Positions 35,967 through 44,974 of a DNA stretch of 64,000 nt are shown one piece after another. Both the position numbers and the translations under genes were made by a program. The notes under the pieces were generated by a model that saw only the letters and a list, made by a program, of their open reading frames with translations, made no database searches and was not told where the DNA came from. Positions within the stretch are counted from its first letter, which is position 1. Every line of letters starts with the position of its first letter. The stretch comes from Actinomyces lilanjuaniae (GTDB lineage Bacteria; Actinomycetota; Actinomycetes; Actinomycetales; Actinomycetaceae). The stretch is from contig NZ_CP032514.1 in NCBI RefSeq assembly GCF_003606385.1, forward strand, positions 434,001 to 498,000, in the 5' to 3' direction.

Positions 35967-37013
35967 ATGACCCTACCCGCTCCGCCTCCCGGTACTGCTG
36001 CTGGTGGCGGTCCAGCGCCTAGCGCCACCGCCTCCGCAGGCGTTCCGGACCGTACCGCCGTCGCTGTCCTGGGCCTGGGTGCCATGGGACTGCCCATGGC
36101 CACCCACCTCAGTACGTCCCGTGACGCAGGTGGGGCGGGCCTGGACGTGCGCGGCTACGACCTTTCCCAGGCACGTCTTGACCTGGCGACCACGGCCGGC
36201 GTCAGCCCCGCCCCCAGCGCGGCCGACGCCGCCCGTGGTGCCGACGTGGTCCTGGTTGCCGTGCGCGACCAGGACCAGCTTGACGAGCTGCTCTTCGGTG
36301 AGCCCGCCGTCGCCGCGAGCATGAGCCCGGGCGCCGTCGTCGTCCTGACCTCTACGGTCGGTGAGCAGGGCGCGCGCGCCGTGGCCGCCCGGCTCTGCCA
36401 GGCGGGGGTCGGGCTCGTGGACGCCCCCGTCTCCGGAGGGCCGAAGCGCGCCGGGGCGGGGGACCTGCTTGTCGTTGTCGGTGCTGACGACCAGGCCTGG
36501 GAGGCTGCCCATGACGTCCTGGAGGCCATGAGCTCCACGCTGGTGCGGGTGGGGCGCGAGCCCGGCTCCGGCCAGGCCATGAAGACCGTCAACCAGCTCT
36601 TGTGCGGGGTACATATCGCCGCCGCCGCGGAGGCCCTTGCCCTGGCCCGGGCGCTGGGGCTGGACCCCCGGGCCGCGCTGGAGGCCCTCATGGCCGGTGC
36701 TGCCAGCTCCTTCATGCTGGGCGACCGGGGACCCCGCATGCTCCAGGCCCTCCAGGCCTGCGAGACTGAGAGGGACGACGGGGCCCGGGATCCCCGGGAG
36801 GCCGAGGGCGTCGAGGTCCGCTCCCGCCTGGACATCTTTGTCAAGGACATGGGGATCGTCACTGCGGCCGCCCGGGGCGCGGGCCTGCCCACCCCGGTGG
36901 CCGCCGCCGCCGAGCAGCTCTACCTCCAGGGAGCCAGCCGGGGCCTGGCGGCCCGGGACGACTCCTCGGTCATTACCGTGCTCGCCCCCTGCCCGGGGTC
37001 GGGCCGGCGGTGA
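35967..37013 (+). CDS. NAD-dependent four-carbon sugar-acid (L-threonate-type) dehydrogenase
   Basis: The 348-aa protein is in the 3-hydroxyisobutyrate/beta-hydroxyacid dehydrogenase family. After a ~30-residue Ala/Pro leader it has the Rossmann motif VAVLGLGAMGLPMATHL, the substrate loop VDAPVSGGPKRAGAGDLLVVVG, the catalytic-Lys helix GSGQAMKTVNQLLCG and a C-terminal all-helical domain (FVKDMGIVTAAARGAGLPTP). Beside an OtnK-type kinase this family member is usually LtnD, which oxidises L-threonate or D-erythronate at C2. An acidic insert (ETERDDGARDPREAEG) is unusual. ATG 35967 follows AGGAG. Confidence 0.85.
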   Translation: MTLPAPPPGTAAGGGPAPSATASAGVPDRTAVAVLGLGAMGLPMATHLSTSRDAGGAGLDVRGYDLSQARLDLATTAGVSPAPSAADAARGADVVLVAVRDQDQLDELLFGEPAVAASMSPGAVVVLTSTVGEQGARAVAARLCQAGVGLVDAPVSGGPKRAGAGDLLVVVGADDQAWEAAHDVLEAMSSTLVRVGREPGSGQAMKTVNQLLCGVHIAAAAEALALARALGLDPRAALEALMAGAASSFMLGDRGPRMLQALQACETERDDGARDPREAEGVEVRSRLDIFVKDMGIVTAAARGAGLPTPVAAAAEQLYLQGASRGLAARDDSSVITVLAPCPGSGRR

Positions 37014-37025
37014 GGAGGACCAGCC

Positions 37026-38396
37026 ATGTCAGTTCCTGTCCTGCTCCTGCTGGCTGTTGCCGCCATCGTCGTCCTGCTCCTGCTGGTTATCCGGGTCAGG
37101 ATGTCCGCCTTCGTGGCAATGCTGCTGGTCTCGGTCGTCCTGGCGCTGGCGACCCGGGTACCCGTGGGCGACATCGCCCAGACCATGACCGACGGCATGG
37201 GGGCGACCCTGGGGTCGGTGGCCATGGTCGTCGGCCTGGGGGCCATGCTGGGACGCGTCGTCGAGGCGGCCGGGGGCGCCGAGGTCCTGGCTGATCGCTT
37301 CACCCGGGTGCTGGGGCGTCACCGGGTGGCTGTGGCCGTGACAGCGGCGGCCTTTGTCCTGGGCATCCCGATCTTCTTCGACGTGGGCTTTATCATCCTG
37401 GCTCCCATTGTCTTCGGCTTCGCTCACGTCACCGGGATGAGGCCCCTGACCATCGGGCTGCCGGTGGCAGCGACCCTCATGGCCCTCCATGTCGTGGTCC
37501 CGCCCCACCCTGGACCCGTGGCCGCCGCAGCCTCCCTGGGGACCGACATCGGCGTCCTGGTGCTGGTCTCCCTGCCTGTGTGCGCTGTGGTGAGCGCGGT
37601 CTCCTACCTGGCCTCCAGGCGACTGGGGCTGGAGAAGGTCGAGACCGGTGAGGGGCCGCTGGGCTCTGCCAGGCAGGTTGCTGAGGAGACCTACACCCCT
37701 GGCGGGGCCGTCCCCCGTGCCCACGGCACCGGCCCAGGTACCGTGGTGCTGCTCATTATCGCGCCGATAGCCCAGATCATGGTGGGCACGGTCGGGCAGA
37801 TGGTTGCCACCGAGGGCGGCACTGCTCACGCCGTGCTCGGCTTCGTCGGCTCCTCGCCTCTGGCCCTGCTGACTGCTGTCGTGCTGGCCTACCTCGTCGT
37901 CGGCCACCAGCAGCGCTGGTCCCTGGAGCGGCGGGGGCAGGTCCTGGACTCGGCACTGCCCGACGTGGCCACCATCGTCTTCGTCACCGGGGCGGGAGGC
38001 GTGTTCGCTGCCGTGCTCGTGGCCAGCGGCATCGGCGAGGCCCTGGCCCAGGCCCTGGTCGCCGCCCACCTGCCCGTGCTGCTGAGCGCCTTCGTCATCT
38101 CCCTGGCGATACGCGCCTCTCAGGGCTCGGCGACCGTCGCCATCCTCACCGCCGGGGGCCTGCTCAGCGATGCCGTGGCCCAGGGCGGGTACTCCACGCT
38201 CCAGGTCGCCCTTATCCAGATGGCTGTGGGCTTTGGCGCCCTGTGCGTGTCCCACGTCAACGACTCCGGCTTCTGGATCGTCACCAAGTACATGGGCCTG
38301 TCAGTGGCCGACGGCCTGCGGACGTGGACGGTGCTGTCCACAGTGGCCGGTACGACGGGGTTCCTGGTCACAGCCGCCCTGTGGGCGGTGGTGTGA
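37026..38396 (+). CDS. GntP-family sugar-acid permease
   Basis: The 456-aa, very hydrophobic protein has about 12 predicted membrane segments. GntP signatures are LGAMLGRVVEAAGGAEVLADRF, IPIFFDVGFIILAPIVF, HVVVPPHPGPVAAA, ASQGSATVAILTAGGLLS and HVNDSGFWIV. GntP proteins are proton symporters for gluconate and related aldonates. Twelve bases after the dehydrogenase stop, it most likely imports the substrate of that enzyme. It completes a three-gene operon that lacks the aldolase (OtnC) and isomerase (OtnI). Confidence 0.92.
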   Translation: MSVPVLLLLAVAAIVVLLLLVIRVRMSAFVAMLLVSVVLALATRVPVGDIAQTMTDGMGATLGSVAMVVGLGAMLGRVVEAAGGAEVLADRFTRVLGRHRVAVAVTAAAFVLGIPIFFDVGFIILAPIVFGFAHVTGMRPLTIGLPVAATLMALHVVVPPHPGPVAAAASLGTDIGVLVLVSLPVCAVVSAVSYLASRRLGLEKVETGEGPLGSARQVAEETYTPGGAVPRAHGTGPGTVVLLIIAPIAQIMVGTVGQMVATEGGTAHAVLGFVGSSPLALLTAVVLAYLVVGHQQRWSLERRGQVLDSALPDVATIVFVTGAGGVFAAVLVASGIGEALAQALVAAHLPVLLSAFVISLAIRASQGSATVAILTAGGLLSDAVAQGGYSTLQVALIQMAVGFGALCVSHVNDSGFWIVTKYMGLSVADGLRTWTVLSTVAGTTGFLVTAALWAVV

Positions 38397-38525
38397 GGGC
38401 GGGGGCGTCCGAGAGGCTGGTGTTGCCGGTTGTGTTACGTGAGCTACATCCTGTGACAGACGTGCGGCAGAAGTGTAGGGTGGGCCACAGCCTGATAAGT
38501 TCCCTTTCCCCAAGGAGACGAGGCC

Positions 38526-41507
38526 GTGATCGACCCGGACCAGCTCCTCGTGGTAGCCCCCCGGTACAAGGGAGGGCCTGCTGCGGACCGTACCTGCGAC
38601 GTCCTCTCTGTCGAGACGGACGCGGATGACCGCAGAGTCATCATCACCTTCGCCAGCGGCGCTACCTATTGTTACAGGCACCCGAAGGCGCGCCTGCTCG
38701 TGGCCAACGCCTCGTCGCCACCCGTTGAGCTCGCACCCGACGAGGTGGTCTTTGTGTCCGGACGCTGCTGGGTTCCTCCGCTGACGATGACGCTGTTCAC
38801 CGACGTGTGGGACCCGTCCTTCTCCATGGTCCGGGTCAGCCGCCCGGCAAGGCAGAGCCGCGCACGCCGACCGGGCTCCGACTCTGACAGTGCCCCCGTC
38901 GAGGAGGTCCTCCGCTACGAGTCCGCGTCGCGGACGGGTTCCGCCTCCCAGGTGTGCCAGTACTGGCGACAGGCGGTGGGATTGCTTGACCCGGACAGCC
39001 CGTTGCGCAAAGCCCACGAGGACATGACCTTTATCCACCCTGACAGCGCGCTGGCCGCCTACCTAGAGGCCCAGGACTCTGGGGCAGACTTTCCCGATGG
39101 CCCCATTATTCTGCCGTTCCGCAGCAATGAGGACCAGCGCGACGCTGTGGCCAAGGCGCTGCGCAACCAGGTCAGCGTCATCGACGGGCCTCCCGGAACC
39201 GGTAAGACGGAGACCATCCTCAACCTCATCGCCAACATACTTCTTGTCCCGGGGCAGACAGTTGGGGTCGTCTCCTTCGGCAACGCAGCCGTGGACAACG
39301 TCAGGGACAAGCTGGCCGAGGCAGGCATCGACTTCGTGGCCGCGCGGGTGGGACGCGCAAACATGGTCAAAGCATTCCTCGCGGACCAGGACGCCAGAGA
39401 GGGCAGGCTCACCCAGTGGCTCGCTGGACCTGCGCCACAGCTGCCTGTGGCCTCGCCTGCGTCCCCCTCCGCCGGGGAGGGACTGGTTGGCGCGGAAATG
39501 ACCGTGCCTGTCCATCCGGCTGCGGACCTGGCTGAGGAGGTGGCGGCCACGGAAGATCGGCTGGTCAGGGTGTGGAGGGCCAGGCGTGAGCTGGCCCAGC
39601 TGCGCAATCTCATTGACGCCTACACCTTGGAGTCAGCCCACCTGGAGCGTCGGACCGAGAACGAGCCGCTCCCGGAGCTCGTGGACCTCCCCCTGCTGCG
39701 CAAGGACTCCGAGACCATCCTGGACTACCTCGCCGAGACCAGGGTGCGCCCTGGGCTCCCGGAAGGGGTGCGGGGCCTCTTTCCCCGTCTGCGTCGGTAC
39801 TTTCGCTACGGACGGCTTGGAGACCTGGACCCCACTGACGCTGCGACTGTCCTGCGTCTGGAGCGGACCTTCTATGCCAACAGGCTCAAGGAGCTCCGCC
39901 AGGAGGAAGAGCGGCTGACTGAGGCTCTGGCCAGGCTTGACGAGGAGACTGCTCAGCGCCAGCACCAGGAGCTGTCCCGGGCACTTCTGGACAGGGCGCT
40001 GCGGCAGCGTTACACGGGTGGGAGGCCGTACCGCTTCGATGACGGCGACAGGAGGATCGGTAAGTGGACTCGGGACTTTCTTGCGGAGTACCCTGTGGTG
40101 CTCACTACCTGCCACTCGATCCGGTGGAACCTGTCAGAGGGCACGCTCCTGGACTGGGTCATTATTGACGAGGCCACGCAGACCAGCCTCCTGACCGCCG
40201 CCCTGGCCATGAGCCGAGCACGCAACGTGGTGGTCGTCGGTGATCTCAAGCAGCTTGGGCATTTTCTGGACAAGGAGATGACCAAGGGGCTGCCCCCGGC
40301 CCCGGCCCCGGGCTATGACATTGAGGAGCACTCCATCCTCTCCTCGGTCACGGAGCTCTACGGTGAGCAGCTGGCGCGCACCATGCTGAGGGAACACTTT
40401 CGCTGCCACCCCGTGATTATCGAGTTCTGCAACCGGATGTACTACGACGGCGAGCTTATCCCGTGCAGGCCGGGCGGGCCATCGGGTAGCCCGCCCCCGA
40501 TGGTGGTCCGTCGAACCGCTCCGGGTAACCATGCGCGGACCTTAAGGAATGGTCCTACAGGAACCTACAACCAGCGCGAGATCGACGATATTGAGGACTA
40601 CCTCGACGCGGTGCTGGCCGATGCCGGGGCTGACCTCGAACGCAAGGACGACAAGACAGGCAGTGACTACGAACTGGGGGTGACCACACCCTACCGGCTC
40701 CAGGCTGACCGGCTTGCTGAGGCTCTCAACGGCTCCGTCGGAGGGGTGGGGCGCTACCACTGGCTTGCTGAGACGGTGCACAAGTTCCAGGGGAGGGGTG
40801 CGAGGGAGATGGTGCTGAGCACCGTGGTGGACGAGACCCGGCTTGGTCACATCAAGCTTCGCTTTGTTGACGACCCCCGACTCATCAACGTCGCTGTCTC
40901 CAGGGCCAAGGACCGGTTCGTCCTGGTGACCAACCATGACGAGGTCCCTCGTAGTACCCACATCAAGGCGCTGATCGACTACATCCGTTTCCAGGACCCC
41001 GACCAGGTTGTCGACAGTCGTATCGTCTCCGTGTTTGATCTGCTCTATCAGGAGTATTCTCCGCGCCTGGAGCACTTCGCCCGGCGTGTTTACGGCTCGA
41101 GCAGGTATAAGTCGGAGAACATCATCGGGACGCGTCTGAATGATATTCTGGCGGAACCGCCATACCAGTACCTCCAGGCCGTGCCCCAGGTGCGCCTCCG
41201 GGATCTGCTGCCGGGCACGGACCTTCTTGACGAACGACAGAAGAGGTTCGTCCGCTCGGTGTCCTCGGTTGACTTCGCCGTCTACCACACGGTGACGCGC
41301 AGTCTCCTGCTTGCCATCGAGGTCAACGGCACGCGCTTTCACGAGGACAGTCCCGAGCAACGGGAACGAGATAAGATCAAGAAGGCGGTATTGGCTGCCT
41401 ACGGAGTCAGCGTGCTGCCACTCAGAACCAATGACAGCGGTGAGGAGGAGAAGATCCGCGCGATGCTCGACCAGGTGCTGGCTGGCGAGCAGGCTCACGG
41501 CTTCTGA
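38526..41507 (+). CDS. SF1 helicase fused to KTSC-like and PD-(D/E)XK (DUF2726-like) domains; candidate defence protein
   Basis: This 993-aa protein starts at GTG 38526 after AAGGAG. Residues of about 22-62 (VLSVETDADDRRVIITFASG..YCYRHP) resemble the KTSC domain. An SF1 (UPF1/DNA2-like) helicase spans about 195-830: GPPGTGKT at 221-228 (Lys227), DEAT with Asp548/Glu549, GDLKQLGHF, a REHFRCHP motif, HKFQGRGAREMV and VAVSRAKDR (Arg793). It is split by a helical insert rich in Leu/Glu/Arg (about 340-500). The C-terminus (about 905-990) has VDFAVY, AIEVNGTRFHED and RDKIKKAVLAAYGVSVLPLR, matching the DUF2726/PD-(D/E)XK pattern with Asp916 and Glu932. Helicase-nuclease fusions of this sort are often antiphage; here it is convergent with an Abi gene. 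A repair role is the alternative. Confidence 0.82.
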   Translation: MIDPDQLLVVAPRYKGGPAADRTCDVLSVETDADDRRVIITFASGATYCYRHPKARLLVANASSPPVELAPDEVVFVSGRCWVPPLTMTLFTDVWDPSFSMVRVSRPARQSRARRPGSDSDSAPVEEVLRYESASRTGSASQVCQYWRQAVGLLDPDSPLRKAHEDMTFIHPDSALAAYLEAQDSGADFPDGPIILPFRSNEDQRDAVAKALRNQVSVIDGPPGTGKTETILNLIANILLVPGQTVGVVSFGNAAVDNVRDKLAEAGIDFVAARVGRANMVKAFLADQDAREGRLTQWLAGPAPQLPVASPASPSAGEGLVGAEMTVPVHPAADLAEEVAATEDRLVRVWRARRELAQLRNLIDAYTLESAHLERRTENEPLPELVDLPLLRKDSETILDYLAETRVRPGLPEGVRGLFPRLRRYFRYGRLGDLDPTDAATVLRLERTFYANRLKELRQEEERLTEALARLDEETAQRQHQELSRALLDRALRQRYTGGRPYRFDDGDRRIGKWTRDFLAEYPVVLTTCHSIRWNLSEGTLLDWVIIDEATQTSLLTAALAMSRARNVVVVGDLKQLGHFLDKEMTKGLPPAPAPGYDIEEHSILSSVTELYGEQLARTMLREHFRCHPVIIEFCNRMYYDGELIPCRPGGPSGSPPPMVVRRTAPGNHARTLRNGPTGTYNQREIDDIEDYLDAVLADAGADLERKDDKTGSDYELGVTTPYRLQADRLAEALNGSVGGVGRYHWLAETVHKFQGRGAREMVLSTVVDETRLGHIKLRFVDDPRLINVAVSRAKDRFVLVTNHDEVPRSTHIKALIDYIRFQDPDQVVDSRIVSVFDLLYQEYSPRLEHFARRVYGSSRYKSENIIGTRLNDILAEPPYQYLQAVPQVRLRDLLPGTDLLDERQKRFVRSVSSVDFAVYHTVTRSLLLAIEVNGTRFHEDSPEQRERDKIKKAVLAAYGVSVLPLRTNDSGEEEKIRAMLDQVLAGEQAHGF

Positions 41508-41530
41508 CGATCTTCCCTGTGCGTCTGATC

Positions 41531-42294
41531 TCAGCGGTGCCGAGCGCTGTCCAGCGCCTTGCGCCAGAACGGGTCGTCGCTCCAGCCCTCAGGCATGCCC
41601 AGTGCCTGTCGTGGGACATGAGGATACCTGCCGAGGAGGGTAGCCAGCCTGGACGCCCACGTTGACCGGGGACTGACAGTGAAGAGGATCGACTGCAGCG
41701 ATACCAGGACGAGGTAGAGCCTTCTCTGCTCCGATGACTGCCCGTTGCCGGGACGTTGCCCCGGTGTGCCGGTAAGCCACTGGATGTCTTTGTTTCTTGG
41801 GATGACTGGATAGGTGCCAAGAATCCTGTTCCAGAGCCTTTCGTGGTGGGCGCATATGTTTCGTACCCGGACGTAACTCCGTAGCCAGGACTCAAGCACG
41901 GTGTCTGTGAGATCGGTGGTCACGGTACGGGCGACCTGCTTCTTTGTCCCAACGCTTTCCCTGGCGCTGTCTCCACCATGGTGTCTGAGAGCGCGGACCT
42001 GACGGCTACCTCGAGACGTTCCAGGGCGTCCATGACGAGGAGGCGCAGCTCGCGGTCGAAGATGCAGAGCGTGAGCACGTCGTCAAAGGTCGTGCCCTTC
42101 TTGAAGTGGTGGGACTGGTGGCTTGTCTGGAAAGGCAGGGTGCAGGGAGACAGCCGGTAGTAGCCGATGCGCCGCAGGTACCTCTTGGCTCGGTCGTGGT
42201 CAGGAACGAGCAGGCCGCGTTCCTCGTACAGTGTTATGAGCTCGTCGTGGGATAGAGCGGGCTTGGCGTAGGTGCGGTGCTGCGCAGACTGCAT
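41531..42294 (-). pseudogene. Abi-family (AbiD/F-type) abortive infection gene, internally deleted and out of frame
   Basis: Two frames encode the two ends of one Abi_2-type protein. The first (42294 to 41920) has YAKPALSHDELITLYEERGLLV, RRIGYYRLSPCTLPFQ and FDRELRLLVMDALERLEVAVRSALSD. The second, one base out of register, has VLESWLRSYVRVRNICAHHERLWNR, the conserved C-terminal RN..AHH-type motif of Abi_2 and HEPN-like proteins. The ~70-90 residues that normally lie between these segments are missing, so the gene has an out-of-frame internal deletion, or a smaller deletion plus a lost base. Expression of a working RNase-like Abi protein is unlikely. ATG 42294 fits the family start; no Shine-Dalgarno is seen. 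Confidence 0.8.
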
Positions 42295-42704
42295 AGTGGG
42301 TGTGAGGGGTAAAAGTAAGACCTCCCAGTTTGGGCGGGTCCGAGGACGAGAAGCCTGGGAGGTGTAGCGCTGTCAGGCTACACCAGGTCCTGTGCTGTGT
42401 CAGATGACGGCGCGGCTTGTCGCGGGTGCTTGCGGGAGGGGCCGGGTGCTGGAGGAGCGGCCTCGCACCCACACGCACCGGTCCCAGCGTAGTCCGCAGA
42501 AACATGCGAATCTCTCAATTCTCCTCGGCTCCGGTGGAGAAGCCGTCCCTGTTCCCCGCGATCACCATGCACCCGAAGATGTGCAACCTGCCCAGTACCT
42601 ACCCGGTACCCGTGGCTACCTGCCGGGGCCGCCTCAGTCTCTGGCTGGTGCCCGGAGCTCCCAGGACTCCTGGGTTCCTCTGCGTCCCCGGGTACGATCA
42701 GGCC
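42295..42704. other. 410-bp divergent gap upstream of abi and the SCP-like gene
   Basis: No gene is seen. The abi-proximal part holds two mutually exclusive hairpins (42320-42384). Further on, TACCTACCCGG and TACCTGCCGGG (about 42597 and 42621) echo the GTACCTGCCGGG repeats at 20974/21034. The frame open from 42417 into the SCP-like gene has no family similarity before 42705. Confidence 0.5.
42320..42384. promoter_or_regulatory. Overlapping alternative hairpins upstream of abi
   Basis: ACCTCCCAG (42320-42328) pairs with CTGGGAGGT (42355-42363), while GGTGTAGC (42361-42368) pairs with GCTACACC (42377-42384). The shared GGT at 42361-42363 means the two stems compete. On either strand this could act as a terminator/antiterminator pair or simply as a terminator remnant. 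Confidence 0.4.
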
Positions 42705-43121
42705 GTGCCACCACGCCGACGCATCGACCCCGCCGCTGGCGCCCAGGCCCTGCGCCAGTGGGCCGCCCAGGCGCAGCCGGACGCCCCTGCGGGTGAGGAC
42801 GCCGCGCAACTCTGGCAGCAGCGGATGCCCGAGCGCCAGGTCACCGCGACCGCCGTGCGCTACACCCTGGAGGAGCTGGCCGCCCGCGCCCCCGGGCGCG
42901 CCGTGGAGGTGCGGGTCCCGCCCTTCGGCGTCACCCAGGCCGTGGCGGGCACCGTCCACCGCCGGGGGACTCCGCCCTCCGTGGTCGAGACCGACGCCCC
43001 CACCTGGCTGGCCCTGGCCACCGGGACTTTGACCTGGCCCCAGGCCCTGGCCTCGGGGGCGCTGCACGCCTCCGGGGAGCGCTGTGACCTGTCGCCCTAC
43101 CTTCCCCTGCTGCGGATGTGA
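42705..43121 (+). CDS. Sterol carrier (SCP-2-like) family protein
   Basis: GTG 42705 gives 138 aa of the actinobacterial sterol carrier family that habitually sits before purF. It starts PPRRRIDPAAGAQALRQW and has TAVRYTLEELAARAPGRAVEVRVPPFGVTQAV, HRRGTPPSVVETDAPTWLALATGTLTW and a SGERCDLSPYLPLL end. The biochemical function is not known. In most actinobacteria this gene follows purL directly; here about 17.5 kb of other genes lie between. Confidence 0.88.
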   Translation: MPPRRRIDPAAGAQALRQWAAQAQPDAPAGEDAAQLWQQRMPERQVTATAVRYTLEELAARAPGRAVEVRVPPFGVTQAVAGTVHRRGTPPSVVETDAPTWLALATGTLTWPQALASGALHASGERCDLSPYLPLLRM

Positions 43122-43177
43122 GGCCGCGCCCCCACGGGCTCGTCCCGCCTGGCCGCGCGACGTGGGAGACTGGGGGC

Positions 43178-44881
43178 GTGCACACTGGTGAGATGGACTC
43201 CCCTCCTGCGGAGGAGTGCGGCGTTTTCGGAGTCTGGGCACCCGGGGAGGAGGTCTCCCGGCTGACCTACTTCGGCCTGTACGCCCTGCAGCACCGGGGC
43301 CAGGAGGCTGCGGGGATCGCTACCTCCAACGGCTCCCAGATCCTGGTCTACAAGGACCTGGGCCTGGTCTCCCAGGTCTTTGACGACCTGGCCCTGACTA
43401 ACCTCAGCGGGCACATAGCGGTGGGCCACGTACGCTACGCCACCACGGGGGCCACCACCTGGGAGAACGCCCAGCCGATGCTGGGGCCGGCCTCAGGCTC
43501 CACGCTCGCCCTGGCCCACAACGGCAACCTCACCAACACCCGCGAGCTTGTGGAGGCCGTCCACGCCACCAGCGGGGAGGACCTCACCGGCGAGCTCGGC
43601 CGTGGCTCCTCCACAGACACCGCGGTGATCGCTGCCCTGATGAACCTCGTGGGCGAGCGAGGCGCCCTGGAGGGCTGGGACAGCGCTGCCGACGTCGTCG
43701 TCTCCGGCGTCACCGATGAGGAGGAGCTGACCCAGGCCTACTCCGCGCCCGCCCCGCTCACGCTGCACCAGGCGGCACGCCGGGTCCTGCCCATGCTGCG
43801 TGGGGCCTTCTCCCTGGTCTTTATGGACGAGCGTACCCTCTACGCCGCCCGCGACCCCCAGGGGATCCGGCCGCTGGTGCTCGGCCGCCTGGAGCGCGGC
43901 TGGACGGTGGCCTCGGAGACTGCCGCCCTGGACATCGTGGGGGCCACCTTTGTGCGCGAGGTGGAGCCGGGCGAGCTGCTTGAGATCGACGACGAGGGCG
44001 TGCGCTCCACCCGTTTCGCCGCTGCGAGGCGGGCCGGCTGCGTCTTCGAGTACGTCTACCTGGCCCGCCCCGACACCCGTATCGCGGGCCGCAGCGTCAA
44101 CGCCGCCCGCAATGCCATGGGGGCTGCCCTGGCCCGGGAGCACCCGGTGGAGGCGGACCTCATTATCGCCACCCCCGAGTCCGGGACACCTGCGGCCATC
44201 GGCTACGCCCAGGCCTCAGGGATTCCCTACGGGCAGGGGCTGGTCAAGAACGCCTACGTGGGGCGTACCTTCATCCAGCCCACCCAGACCCTGCGCCAGC
44301 TGGGTATCCGCCTCAAGCTCAACCCCCTGCGTGAGGTCATTGAGGGCAGGCGCCTGGTCGTCGTCGACGACTCGATCGTACGTGGCAACACCCAGCGCGC
44401 CCTGGTGCGGATGCTGCGCGAGGCCGGGGCGGCGGAGGTCCACGTACGTATCTCCTCCCCGCCGGTGCTGTGGCCCTGCTTCTACGGCATCGACTTCGCC
44501 ACCCGGGCCGAGCTCATCGCCGCAGGCATGAGCGTGGACCAGATCTGCCACTCCATCGGCGCCGACACCCTGGGGTTCCTGTCCGTGAACGGGATGGTGG
44601 AGGCCACGGGCCAGCAGCGTGACAGCCTGTGCATAGCCTGCTTCACTGGCGACTACCCGGTACCTCCTCCGGTGGCGGGGGCGTCGGTGGCCACGATCCC
44701 GGTCAGCCCGGTCCCCGCCGTCTACCGGCGGCGTCCGCAGGGTCGTACGGGCCGTGGTCGTGAGGACCATGACCGTGCGCGCAGCCAGGACGGCCTCGTG
44801 GAGGCTGCGGTACCTGCTGCGCCCCAGGGCGTGACCCGTCCTGACCTGAGGTTGGGCAGCCCGCCCGGCTCCGGGTCATGA
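43178..44881 (+). CDS. purF: Amidophosphoribosyltransferase
   Basis: PurF makes 5-phosphoribosylamine from PRPP and glutamine, the committed step of purine synthesis. GTG 43178 gives 567 aa with a 13-residue propeptide before the N-terminal nucleophile Cys14 (EECGVFGVW). The Ntn glutaminase domain shows YGLYALQHRGQEAAGIA-type and LAHNGNLTNTREL segments. The phosphoribosyltransferase domain has ATPESGTPAAIGYAQ, the PRPP loop VVVDDSIVRGNT (about 393-404), and the late cysteines in SLCIACFTGDYPV. The C-terminal ~55 residues are Arg/Gly-rich and not conserved. Confidence 0.96.
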   Translation: MHTGEMDSPPAEECGVFGVWAPGEEVSRLTYFGLYALQHRGQEAAGIATSNGSQILVYKDLGLVSQVFDDLALTNLSGHIAVGHVRYATTGATTWENAQPMLGPASGSTLALAHNGNLTNTRELVEAVHATSGEDLTGELGRGSSTDTAVIAALMNLVGERGALEGWDSAADVVVSGVTDEEELTQAYSAPAPLTLHQAARRVLPMLRGAFSLVFMDERTLYAARDPQGIRPLVLGRLERGWTVASETAALDIVGATFVREVEPGELLEIDDEGVRSTRFAAARRAGCVFEYVYLARPDTRIAGRSVNAARNAMGAALAREHPVEADLIIATPESGTPAAIGYAQASGIPYGQGLVKNAYVGRTFIQPTQTLRQLGIRLKLNPLREVIEGRRLVVVDDSIVRGNTQRALVRMLREAGAAEVHVRISSPPVLWPCFYGIDFATRAELIAAGMSVDQICHSIGADTLGFLSVNGMVEATGQQRDSLCIACFTGDYPVPPPVAGASVATIPVSPVPAVYRRRPQGRTGRGREDHDRARSQDGLVEAAVPAAPQGVTRPDLRLGSPPGSGS

Positions 44882-44974
44882 GGACCTCGTCCCGGGCTGG
44901 GCAGGCCGGTGCCGGGAACCCGAGCACTGTGCCCGTGGCCCAGCCGGGCCCTGACCACTGAAGGAGCCAGCCTC

